A DNA stretch of 64,000 nucleotides from Theocolax elegans (Eukaryota; Arthropoda; Insecta; Hymenoptera; Cerocephalidae), in NCBI GenBank assembly GCA_026168455.1, contig CM047431.1:42496253-42560252 (forward strand), written 5' to 3'. Below, piece after piece: positions 1 through 11,500 of the stretch. The stretch's first letter is position 1. Each line of letters begins with the position of its first letter. The translations under genes were made by a program, and so were the position numbers. Under the pieces are notes generated by a model that saw only the letters and a list, made by a program, of their open reading frames with translations, did no database searches and was not told the origin of the DNA.

Positions 1-1002
1 ATTATAAAAATTATTTTTAAACATTTATAATGCTGGATTTTTAGTTTACATCCCTTACAAGAATTATAATACTAATCTGAAGGATTACTATAAAAGTATC
101 AACATTATATTATTATTATTCAGCAATACATTGTTTAGATGTCACAAACTTGTCACTGTCACGTTATCATATTATTCATTATAATTATATATCCGATTTA
201 TTTAGATATCTTTTGTATTAAATACGTATATTCAGTTATTGTAATAATGATGTTATATATTTATAGTAATCCTTCAGATTAGTATTATAATTCTTGTAAG
301 GGATGTAAAACTAAAAATTCAGCATTATAAATGTTAAAAAATTAATTTTTTACATTTGTATAATAATATTTGTATTTTTAGCAGCTTACAGGGGATTAGA
401 TGGATACTGAAACAAGTGAAGATACTTTTCTACCACTCCAAGGTAAGTGCACAAATTTTTTTGCAATGATCATGCTACTAGATTCATCGTTATAAGGCAA
501 CAAATATACATTTCTATTAATATTTCGGGCACTTTTCCCGGATATTTCGACCATAAGTGATCTTAATGATTTAGACCCACTCTGGAAATTTTTAGGCAGT
601 TTCTGACTATAAAAAGACATATTTTAGACAGTATTAGGTTACCAGAGTCCGGAGCAGAACTGCTGATTTTCACTATTTAAGGTTTAAATGGCTTACAAGA
701 GTGTGACAGCATACATTTATGTCTTTAAAAGTATTTTAATGAAAAGTTCGGAAAATTTTACAAAAAAAGTCATAGTTATGTTTTTAGTGAAAAATGCATC
801 CCCTGGGAGCTAAAAATTCATGAAAATGGGCATATAATGCAAAAAAGTGGTAAAATGTCAACTTTGACTCTCTGTAACTTAAAATAATGGCCCAGAAAAA
901 ATCTGAAAAAATTCAGGAGAACTACTGGATACCTCTAAAACATATTCCCACAGTTATAGCAATATTTATTTTTTTCATCTTCGATGTCACAGAGAACCAC
1001 CC
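1..1002. mobile_element. Foldback element, family A, copy 1 (left part cut by window edge)
   Basis: This is a long inverted-repeat element with no recognisable transposase. The inner end of the left arm (1 to about 92) is the reverse complement of the start of the right arm (about 264 to 355). The unique spacer is about 93-263 and the right arm runs to about 1002, ending ...GAGAACCACCC inside a TATATATATA tract. The same arms and spacer recur at 55501-57147, where the spacer lies in the opposite orientation. Short frames occur in the arm (396-620 minus; a frame-broken one near 688-885 plus), but they mirror each other across the palindrome and match no family I know. I infer a non-autonomous foldback transposon. 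The family name is unknown. Confidence 0.75.
382..442 (+). other. Splice-site-bounded 61-nt block inside family A arm
   Basis: A T-rich tract ending TTTTTAG precedes the block and GTAAGT follows it directly, so it has the form of an internal exon with good acceptor and donor sites. It contains an ATG and a short open stretch. The same block with both signals recurs at 56528-56588, and in reverse complement in the left arms near 56050-56110 and 55250-55310. Whether it is spliced is inference. It could be the remnant of a transposase exon or a captured host exon. Confidence 0.3.
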
Positions 1003-1140
1003 ATATATATATAACATAAACTGGTTTGATGGATAAAAAACTGTTTACTAAGAATGATGAGGTTTAGGATGTGTATTATTGGGTAAATCTACCAGTAATT
1101 TCAAATTAGTTATTCCGACATCTAGAGATAATGCTGTTTA

Positions 1141-1757
1141 TACTATATCCAGGAGAGTATCACATCTCCGGGAAACGGATCTTTACCAAACTCTAGGATA
1201 TGTTTACTACTATAAAAATACAAAGAAAGCCAAAGTTTTAGACCCTAACGCTCTTTTTTACGATAGCAAAAAAGCCCTTGTCTTTGATTACTTATAACTC
1301 AAAAACAAATAAATATAAATATTCAAACTTAAGTTCTGAAGAAAACTGAGATTGAGTAGATTATATTTAAAAAAGAAGCAGAAATATTTTGATTTGTTCA
1401 TGAAGTATGGAAAAAATGAAAATATAAAAGACAATTAGCCTAAAAAATCAGTTAATTTTTTAATTCAAAATAGTCATCAAAATAACGTTAAATTCGTTTT
1501 TCTTTCATAACCTTTGAACAAATCAAGATGTTTGAGCTTTTCTTTTTTTAAAATTCAATTAACTCAATCTCAGTTTTCTTCAGAACTTAAGTTTGAGCAT
1601 TTATCTTTATGTTTTGGGTTAGAAGTGATCATAGTCAAGGACTTTTTCCGCGAAATTTTTCGTTATTTGCTTATATCTATCATAAAAAAGAGCGTTAGAG
1701 TCTAAAACTCTAATGTTCTCGTTTCCCGGAGATGTGACTCTTTCCTTGTATATACAC
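1141..1757. mobile_element. Foldback repeat, family B, copy 1
   Basis: The left arm (about 1141-1410) and right arm (about 1495-1757) are inverted copies. Both carry the blocks AACGCTCTTTTTTA, CTTAAGTTCTGAAGAAAACTG and CACATCTCCGGGAAAC, in opposite senses. The right arm lacks about 60 bp present in the left arm. A frame at 1079-1297 (plus, 72 codons) runs across the left arm. Its central part resembles the frame at 18154-18336 (minus) in copy 2, which follows from shared repeat sequence and does not show a working gene. No transposase was recognised. Confidence 0.65.
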
Positions 1758-3100
1758 GCGTGCGGAGTCCAACCCTAACTTCAGTTCAATATTTGTTTGA
1801 AGCAAGCTGTCACAGCTATTTCATTTTTTTAGTTAAGTTTATTAATGTGGGATTTTAATGAGAACACTTTCAAGTGGAATTGAAAAAATAGGCATTATAA
1901 AAAATGGGAATGAATTTGAACTATAATTGTGTTGATTTATGTATAATAAATAATCCCTTACTTGACCAATACGTTTATTCGTTTATTGAAACATCACTTT
2001 TTTACAAACAAGTATAAATCAAACTTGACTTATTTACTTATTATTTTTATCCTAACAATCTGTCGTCTAAGTTTTTCGTTTTTATTGTCTCATTTCGTTT
2101 TCCATATTTTACAACACTATATACTATAAATATATATTTTAATAAATACACTACATATTTAAAGATTTTTAAGTTATTTAAATAATATGTATTACTGCAT
2201 ACTTGTTTACCTTCTAGCAACTTTTTGAGGTTATACATGTATACGTGCATGCTTCTACGAAATTGTAATAGCAATCATCAATACAAGTCAGTAAAATTCG
2301 AAAATAGAGACGATGTATATACTTTTTTTCGTTTCTTTGGTTATAAGCTCCAGGGTGAACGATGTATGCATTAGAATACTTTTACGCGTAGAGCTGTATT
2401 TGTGTGCGCAAAACGGTACCTGTCAAAGACTCAATATAACTGACGTGAGCGCGGTCACAATACGTCTTAAAACTTAATTCGACCAATTCTTTCGTAGCCC
2501 TTCGAAAGTTTTCAGTTTGAATGTTAGCCAATAGATTTTCCTAAAAATTACTGTACTGTCGAGTCGAAATAGTTAATTCTGTATCAGGCTACTGTTTATA
2601 ATTTAGCTATTTTCAAGAAAGTTAGTGATTCATAGTTACCAGCATCGTCAAATATCTATCAAGGAAATTATGGTTAATTAATTTAAGAGGATATCGATGC
2701 AAATAATAATTTAAATTTCATAATCAAATTTTGATAAATCAAGGAGTACAGATGTCCTACTTGTCGAAATAATATGCCATTCTTCCAGGTTTGTAATAAT
2801 TATGCTTACTCCAATAATCTCATTAAATCATTCTAATCTATAAAACTGTACCACGTGAACTTCTAAAACATCGAATTGAATGATCGAATATGAAGATAAT
2901 CAAGTCAAATTTCACAAATATATCGATAGATTACGGTAATAATATACGTTTGCAAGGCAGCGCTCTTCCAATTTTATATTTGTTATAATTAATAATGCGA
3001 AAGAATAGTAAACTCGAGTAATTACAATTTTTGATTAGTTGTATACGATATTCCCTTTAATTCAACGAGAATTCCTTGTAAAACAAACGAATTAACCAGA
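1758..3100. other. Anonymous AT-rich stretch
   Basis: No gene, RNA or repeat could be supported. Open frames are short and of low complexity. Confidence 0.6.
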
Positions 3101-3570
3101 AAGCAACGTCGGCGGAAACAAAAGCATCGTCGAGTAACAAGTTGGACAAAACCAAAGGGTATATAGATATCAGGAGATCCGATCTTAAAAAGAAAAAGAT
3201 AGTTGAAAGAAGAAAATGGAAGAAAGGAAGTTACTATTGGAATCTAGGTGGTGTAAAGCCGCGCCGTTGTACCGAGAGACCATCGATGAGTAAAGAACAG
3301 AATGAGAGGGAGGGAGTGAGAGAGAGAGAGATAGGGAATTGGCTAAATGGCGTCGATGAATTGATCGAGCAGTTGGTATAGGCGCGTGCCACACGCTCCT
3401 GCGCATCCAAACAACGAGAAACGTGGTCTTTTGACCGATTACCCGAAACCTGATGTGCGTTCGTTTAACCCAATGACGGTGCTGTTGCCGCTACCTGATT
3501 GGAGATGCAGCCCTTCTATATACCCTTGAAACGTTTCTTTCTCCGCCCTTTGCCACAGAGAACGGTAACG
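3101..3570. other. GC-richer island with (GA)n tract
   Basis: GC and CpG content are visibly higher than in the flanks, and a GAGAGAGAGAGA tract lies near 3318-3331. Open frames on both strands here are driven by composition and show no domain. It could be a regulatory or conserved non-coding segment, but nothing in the sequence proves a function. Confidence 0.3.
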
Positions 3571-5340
3571 TTTACTCGACCAATTCCAATTCTAATTTGG
3601 TTTACATCCGCTCGCACAAGCTAATTTATTAATTTTCTTATTGCGTATATATATTATTTGTCTTATTTTTTTTACGTACGTTTCACTGACGTATCAATCG
3701 TGTTATATATATATATGGATCTAGTCATTATGCAATCGAGGATCGCGATTTATTATACTTTGGTCGTTCGAGCGTTAAAATCGAATTGATTCGCACGTGT
3801 ATAATACACGCGTAATATATACCTTTTACATCCAAAAGTGATTAAAGGAAATGTACAAAAAAAGAGCAGACAAACGAAATTTCGGATATGTACATTTGTG
3901 GCGATGTAAATAAATTTTTTTTTTCGTTTCGCTAAAAGTATTATTCCCAGAATATTTGTTGATTTTTTTAACGAACTATTTTTTTCCTCGATAAAACGTC
4001 AAAACGAGTGATTTATGAGTGAATGTTAATAGTCGAAAATAGTAACGGCTTTACGACGACAAAAATTTTTTATTTTTTTATAGGTCACCTGAAATCTGTG
4101 TAACATTTACGAATATAAAAATATTAACAAACTTTTAACAATCCAATCCCGTCACGGGTGCGTTCACATTTCCCCCTGTATGTGTTACCGTGTAATCGTA
4201 ATCAACGCGTTAACTAACGTCAAGGTTATATCAAGGTCGATACAAATTTATTTTGATTCAATAAATTTTATTGTTCGTATACGTAATACGAGCAATATAT
4301 AGCAAATATCTTTGTACTTGGGATGATAATCCACACTTTTTCATAATCAAGGTCGATTTACGAATTTATCTTAAATCAGTAAACGTCTATATGTATTTAC
4401 AAATCCCGTTCACGTTTGTTGTGTGACATCCATACATTTTATACTCTATACGTCCATGCGCGTGGAACTTTTTTTTGTTTGACCAATATTTAGAGAAAGT
4501 TGATACGCACTTTGAACGTTATAGTAGGTGTATTAATGTCAGATAAAAAAGAAAGTTGTTTTCCCGAGGAATATTCGTTTGTTATTCTCAAATGACACGC
4601 GTATACGTTAAGAGAGCTTTTTTAATTAAAAGTTGAATCGAGCAATCAAAAAGTGGGGTTGTTTGCACTTCGATGAATATCCCAAATGAGTTTTATTTAA
4701 ATTTCTCGCGCGACATTAGACGCGAAAAAAAAGGAAAACATAAAGCAAAAAAGAAAGAAAAATATATATGTACACATACGCGCATTAGCAATAATATTTG
4801 TACAAACTCGGTGTATTCTCGTTAGAGTGAATTTTCCCTTATATTTTTGTCCGGGTTGAAATTTCATTATAAACCAAAGTGCGCAACTTTATTTTACGTA
4901 TACTGAGAACTCAAACTCCCTAATGAAATTTTCACTCTAAGGGCTTAAATAATAATTAGATCGGCGCGCATCATTCGCATTAAAAAGAAAAATTATGGAG
5001 AAAAAGACTATTGATTTACGTAAAATGAAACGTGGAATCGAAGAAAAAAAAAACGAATTAAATGTATAATATTTAATTTATCAAACGTATCTGCAGTATT
5101 GTAAATTGTATTAAACGTTATATTACAATTAATTATTTGATTGCGAATCGTATAAAATTTTCCGTTATTAAAAACGGGAACTACATATATTTCAAGTATA
5201 TATTCGTTAATAATTAATTAAAACGCGTGAGCTACATTTATCGATAACCGAATTACAAAAGTTAATATAAATATATTCTTCATCGTACCTTAAATAATTG
5301 TAATACTCTCGACGATCGATCGATATCTCTCTCCTTTGGC
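3571..5340. other. Anonymous AT-rich stretch
   Basis: Contains poly-A and poly-T runs and TA-rich tracts. No coding signal was found. Confidence 0.6.
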
Positions 5341-5900
5341 TCTCAAGCTTCGAAATTCACGTTTTCGAAATCGCTATGTAGATAACATTGATCGTTGATC
5401 CGCAATTATTTAACCATCAACTCAAAAAATCCAAGTTTTTCAATTTTCGCAACCGGGAATCTTTTCGGAACGCCGACGGGAAATATTCGTAACGACTTTC
5501 TTTTTTTTTCTGCCTCTCTCTCTCTCTCTCTCTCTTACGAAAGTAAGCATTTCTTTTCTCTGGCGCGTCGTTGGAACTACGTTGAAGCGCTCGAATTCCC
5601 GTGGAAAACTCCTTTCGGCGAACAATAGCCGAGGGCGGCAGCTTGCGTCGCGTCCCGGAGCTTCGCATAAATAATACCCCGAATGCATCGGACGACGCGC
5701 CGTCCAAAGTTTACAGAAGTCCACGAAATTAAAATATGTTTCGGGTCTGATTAATGGCCCCGCCGAGGGGGTCCATCGATCCCAACGCCCTACTATCCCA
5801 AGATATAATCTACAAAATTTTCCTAAAGGAGCTATATACACTCTCTCTCTCTCTCTCTCTTTCTCTCTCGATCTCGGATGAGTATACTCTACTTTCAGAA
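5341..5900. other. GC-richer island with two (CT)n microsatellites
   Basis: A (CT)11 tract lies at 5514-5535 and a (CT)10-plus tract at 5841-5869, separated by CpG-rich sequence. Four overlapping open frames on both strands (up to 133 codons at 5440-5841 minus) read through the microsatellites into Arg/Glu or Ser/Leu repeats, a composition artefact. I call no gene. Confidence 0.4.
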
Positions 5901-7418
5901 ATCTATGGGATTCGTTACATCATTTTCGTTTCTCGATATACTAGTTTTTGTATTATTTGACACTGCACTCGCACCATTAAGTTCGTTGCTTTATTCGACT
6001 GTAAAATATAACAATTTATTTAGTTGGTCAAACTAACGTTTATTAATTTACCACAACTTTTATTTTTATAATATCAACTTAATTGATTTTTGAAAAAAAT
6101 TTTTACGTCAATATTTACTAAAATATTTTCAAATTTAAAGTATATATTTTATTTACTCAAAATTACCAATTTCATTTTTTTTTCAATTACGATATTCAGT
6201 AACACAGACATTAATAAAAATTTGAAAAAATTCATACACGATATAAAAATAAACTTAAAAAGTGAATATATTGAAACAACTTATTTAAAATTTATAAATA
6301 AATGAATGATGAATAATTTTTGGTAGCGATTGAGTGTAGAAATCAAACTTATTACTGTAAACTTATTAAAAAAAATTATTAAAAAAATTATTAATGATCG
6401 TTAGATCAAATAGAAAATAGAAGAGAACATTGCAGAATAATTTTGTAAAAATAATCAAACCTATTATTAATAAAAAATTAATATTAATACTAATTTTTAT
6501 TCCCATTACATGACTTATTAAACTTTGATACTATAATTAACAAACATGATTAATTATCAATTATATTAAATTATTAAAAAATTTGATTATGAACTTTAAT
6601 TTTTATTGACATTATCCACTGTCATACAAGATGTATAACAATTTTGCCTAGATGAAAATTATAAAAAAAATGCATTTTTATGAAAATATCTTGCACTAAA
6701 TACTCTTTAATGTTTTATTGTTATGTTGAAAATATAATTACTTTCAGGAGAATCATTCATTCAAGTTTTAATAAGATATGTATTTATTAGTTCTTCGAGT
6801 CAAATGTTTTAAAAAATATTCTAACCTTCAAAACTGTAACCATGTAATTTTTACTACGATTTACTGAGTAAATGAAAGTAATTCATTCAAACATGGAAGA
6901 GCGACAATTCATGTCAATAACTAGAACAGTGTATCTCCTCATTTCAACAAAAATTGATGTACCTTTGTAACCAAATATCAATCTTATCGATATACCATAT
7001 TCCAATTTATAATACTATTTTATGAAAAAAGAGATATCTGATTTTACATCAAATCTAAAGATAAGTGAACGAGAATAAAAACGAGAAAAATAACTGAAAA
7101 TAAAGTGTATAATAACGACTAGAGAATGTATATCATGTACACGGTTCATTGATTAGGTTGATTAAAGTTGACAGAGAGTCGACATAACGTCGACTAGTCG
7201 TACAACCCATCAAGCGTCTACTATTGTTGTTTTAGTTAGTTTCCACTGAAATCTCAAGTGGGCCGGTTAATTTTGTAAACGATTGTTTATTTTTGTTGGA
7301 AAATAAAGGGGGTTGAGCAACCCACCGGTCGTCGATTTAATTTGTTTAATGCTTCAACGATGCATTTACCGAACTTCTTCAGAAACTAATTATACAAAAT
7401 TGAACACACCCCCACACA
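5901..7418. other. Anonymous AT-rich stretch left of the BEL element
   Basis: Very AT-rich to about 7100, then more balanced. A small inverted repeat AGTCGAC-ATAAC-GTCGACT lies near 7177-7195. It ends in a CACACACAC run that served as the BEL target site. Confidence 0.55.
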
Positions 7419-7423
7419 CACAC
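7419..7423. repeat. BEL target-site duplication, left copy (CACAC)
   Basis: CACAC directly precedes the LTR TG and matches 15080-15084. The left site lies in a CA run, so the exact length is slightly ambiguous. Confidence 0.8.
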
Positions 7424-8435
7424 TGTTTATTTCTAACATCAAATTTAAGGATGGTGAGGATTTGAAATTATTCGGATGGTTAATAAATTAAATAAAGACC
7501 ACAATTTTGCGCCAAATATGAAAAACTACCTTTATTCAGGATGGCAAAAAACTCCACTCAGTGAGTGGAGAAAAGGCCGTGCAATTCCTGATTATTAACA
7601 ATTTACAGAGAATTTACAAAGATTTTGTACACAAATAATTACCATAGATCGGCTTAAAGTAAGTGACTGCGCAGTCGGTACTTAACTTAGACAATGAAGC
7701 AGTAGTAATCTGGTCCAACCAGCTGGTTACGAAATGATTACGTATAAGCACGCAACTGTGGGAACAGCCCACAATAGAGTCCCAATGCACCCGAAAGGAT
7801 CGAGTGGCGTGATCCCATCCAAGGGGAGCCGCGGCAAGTAGCGTCGAACGTCAAGAAGCGACGGCAAATCTTAAGTTGTGCACAGAAATTGCCGCGACCC
7901 AAGAGTGAGTAGGGGATCGCTGTCCGCAACTACTCGCGGGATCACGACTCACACCAGTAATACACACACAACAACGCGGACGCTCGATAATTTAAGTACA
8001 AGGTTATACAAATCTAAATGAAGAGTAAAGATAGACGCGAGAACGACACTAAGTAACAGGTATACAAGTGAAACGTATGCACTGCTGTAAGGCCGAAATC
8101 GAACTGTCCCTGCATCAATCCTCGGAACAGCGCTTACGAGTCTCCCCGAGCTTGGAGGGCGCTTTTCAGTTTTCTGGAGGGGTCTAACGGTACCCGGGCC
8201 AGGTCCTTCACGCAGCACATGTGTCGAGAGACGCCGACGCGTGGGGTTTCCCCAGGAGCATACGCTCATATGCATAACGCAAAGTCATAAAAGATCGGGC
8301 AAGAATTGACACGATCGCTGAGCAAGTCTCGACAGGTAAAGAATAGAGAAATTGAAGATCAGGTATATCCACGTTATACCGTAAATATATATTCTCTCTC
8401 TTTATACATTCGTAGATTTGTTCGTTTTCTAAACA
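7424..8435 (-). repeat. BEL/Pao 3' LTR
   Basis: This 1012-bp LTR is downstream of the minus-strand gag-pol. Read on the minus strand it holds, near its 3' end, a 9-bp-stem hairpin CTCCACTCA-G-TGAGTGGAG (7552-7570), followed by AATAAA (7536-7531), a plausible poly(A) signal. Minus frames of 63 and 108 codons inside it also occur in the other LTR and are not taken as genes. Confidence 0.95.
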
Positions 8436-8448
8436 TTCCGCCCGCCTT
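8436..8448 (-). other. Candidate polypurine tract of BEL element
   Basis: Directly upstream of the 3' LTR, the minus strand reads AAGGCGGGCGGAA, purine-rich with two C interruptions. The position fits plus-strand priming; the sequence is only a moderate match. Confidence 0.45.
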
Positions 8449-8506
8449 CGTCCGTCGGACGAATATGTACAATCTTCTACTTACAACTTACGCTTAAAGT
8501 GTCATC

Positions 8507-11500
8507 TTAATCTTCTTTAGGCAATAGTGGTGCGATCCGAGCTATATGCCTACGCAAGGTATTAGATGCTGTTCTTACAGTAACGACTCGAACTAGACCG
8601 TCAGGACCAGGGTGTACTTCGATTATTCGACCCAAGGGCCACTTAGTAGGAGGGTATCGATCATCTCTTAATAAAACAATCTGTCCCTCCACAAAGTTTT
8701 CAACGGGGCTTCGCCATTTATTTCGTTCTTGTAAGTGTTGGAGGTATTCGATGGACCAACGTTTCCAGAATTGATCACGTAACCGCTTAATCAGTTGAAA
8801 GCGATTTAAGCGGTTTTCTGGTATTTCTGGTAATCTACTATCCGGAACAAGAGCTGACGCTGTACCGATAAGAAAGTGGGCAGGTGTCAGTACATCCAAG
8901 TCGTCGATGTCAGATTTCATCGAACAAATTGGTCGCGAATTGAGGCATGCCTCGATTTCTACTAGTAGAGTTGTCATTTCTTCGAAGGTCAATGTGCGAT
9001 CGCCAATGATCCTCTTTAAGTGATGTTTGGTTGACTTTACTCCCGCTTCCCATAATCCACCGTAATGAGGCGCGTTAGGTGGGATGAAGCTCCACTCGGT
9101 ACCATCTTTGGCCAGTGTTGTCGCCGTATTTTTGTAAAAATCCGATGCTTCATTGAACATGTCCTTTAATTCCTTGTCAGCTCCGTGGAATGTAGTAGCA
9201 TTATCGCTATAAAGTTGTTGACAAATACCACGTCTGCCAACAAATCTTCGGTATGCTGAAATAAAGCTACTGGTCGTTAGGTCGCTTACCAGCTCGAGGT
9301 GAATGGCTCGCGTAGCAAAGCAAACGAATAAGGCTATATATCCCTTATAAGATCGGTGACCACGTCCTTTCGTGGTGCGAATTTGAACGGGTCCGGCATA
9401 GTCGAGTCCGGTTGACGAGAAAGGACGCGCGGGGTTCACACGCGTAGCTGGGAGATTCCCCATCAGCTGATGGGCGAGTCGCGGTTTCGCTCGTTGACAA
9501 TTGACGCAATTTCTTATTACAGTTTTAATTATTCTATTTCGTCCTAACACCCATACATTCTGCTGCAAAATATTTAAAGTTAAGGTAGGTCCGCCGTGAA
9601 GGCACATTACATGTGCATGTCTCGCGAAAAGTGTACTGAGGGCACATCGGTGTGGTAGAATTGGTGGATGTTTTTGCGCGTGTGACAATGTCGAATTAAT
9701 TAGGCGGCCACCTACCCGCAAAAGGCCAGTTTCTTTCTCAACAAATGGATTTAGCTTTCTCAACGGATTTTTTATCGGCAAAGGTTGCCCAGATTGTAAC
9801 AATCTTAATTCTGTACCGAACGCGAAGCTCTGCGCTACTCTGATCACGGTATCACGAGCATCGGATAATTCCGATGACGTTAAAAAGGACGTACATGGAG
9901 GTAAATTAGTTTTACTGCGGCGTAAATTCCTTAAAGGCCTTTTACAATAAGCTACAACGCGAGTGAGACGGTCTAAGCTTGAGAATCGAGTTAGTAACTC
10001 TGGCTCGTTTTGTTCGACCTGAGCATGCAAGTTCTGTGGGGCGACTGTAGTTTGTGGCCAGTCTTCCGCCGAGCGTGATAACCAAGTGGGCCCGTGCCAC
10101 CAGAGGTCACAGCTGCTCAGGTCTTCGGCACTCGAGCCGCGTGTACCCAGGTCCGCTGGGTTTTCCTTGGTTGGTACGTGTCCCCAAATGGCTGATGGTA
10201 ATTCAGTTTGAATGTACGATACGCGATTGGCGATGAAAGTTTTCCAATGACATGGGTGCTTACGTAACCAAGTCAGGACAATTTGACTATCTGTCCACGT
10301 GAATATCGAATTGGTTTTAAGAAAATCTAAATTTTGTACACGGCGAAGTAACTTAACCAGTAACGCAGCGCCGCAAAGTTCCAAATTAGGTATGCTTACC
10401 GTCTTAACTGGTGCTACTTTAGTCTTTGCGGCTAATAACGATACTTGGACGCGCCCGTTCTCGTCTTCGTATCGTAAGTATACCGCCGCAGCGTAAGCTC
10501 GCGACGACGCATCAGAGAACCCGTGAAGCTGTCCAATTCTATCTTGCGAAGTTCCTAACCAACGAGCAATCGCGAGACGAGGAAGGTTTGCTAAAGAATG
10601 GCAATATTCAAGCCATCGAGTCCGTATTTCAGCGGGTAGCGGGGCATCCCAATCGCATTTAACAATCCACAAATCCTGCATAATTACTTTAGCGGTTACT
10701 GTTATAGGAGCCAGCCACCCGAGTGGATCGAAAAGTCGCGATATACAGGATAAGACCGCGCGTTTAGTTGATGCTCGCTCAGCGTATTCAAGATCAAATG
10801 TATGAAAGCCGAAGTCGTCAGTGCTGGGACTCCAATGAACCCCGAGTGTTTTAACTGAGTCATCAGTGCCAATGTCTTTAGGTTGATCGGTTAATTCTGA
10901 TCGTTCAGGTAAAAGTTCGCGGTGATTCGCGGCCCACTTATCGAGTTCAATACCGGCAGTGGCAAGTATTTTAACGAGTTCGTCGCGTTGTTTAATTGCG
11001 GTTTGTACGTCATCGGCGCCGCAGAAGAAGTCATCCACGTATGTATTATTGTCAAGACATTGAGCACCTAAAGGGAATCGATGTCTTTCGTCGTTAGCTA
11101 ACTGCGTTAATGTCCGAATCGCGAGATACGGGGCGCTCGCGGTACCATAAGTGACAGTAGTCAGACGGTATTCTACGGGTGTATCATCTGTACGAGATGA
11201 CCATAAAATCCGCTGATAATCCTGATCGTGCGGGTGCATTTGAATTTGTCGGAACATTTTTACTATGTCGGCTGTAAAAACGTACCGATAGTTACGCCAG
11301 TTAAGTAAGATCAGAGACAAATCGCGCTGTAGAGCCGGGCCGGGTAACAAAAATTTATTTAAAGAGTGTTGATCGTGCGTGCGGCGCGAAGCATCGAATA
11401 CTACGCGTAATTTCCATTGTGTTGGAGAACTTTGAATAACTCCGTGGTGAGGCAGATACCACGCCCCGGGGTTAATCAATTCTGAGAAGGGAACACGTGA

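Noticed and set aside
5440..5841. 133-codon minus frame
   Set aside because: Reads through a (CT)n tract as an Arg/Glu repeat, with a competing frame in another phase; no recognisable domain.
7738..8275. Minus frames of 63 and 108 codons, repeated at 14382-14919
   Set aside because: They lie entirely inside the BEL LTRs and are duplicated only because the LTRs are.
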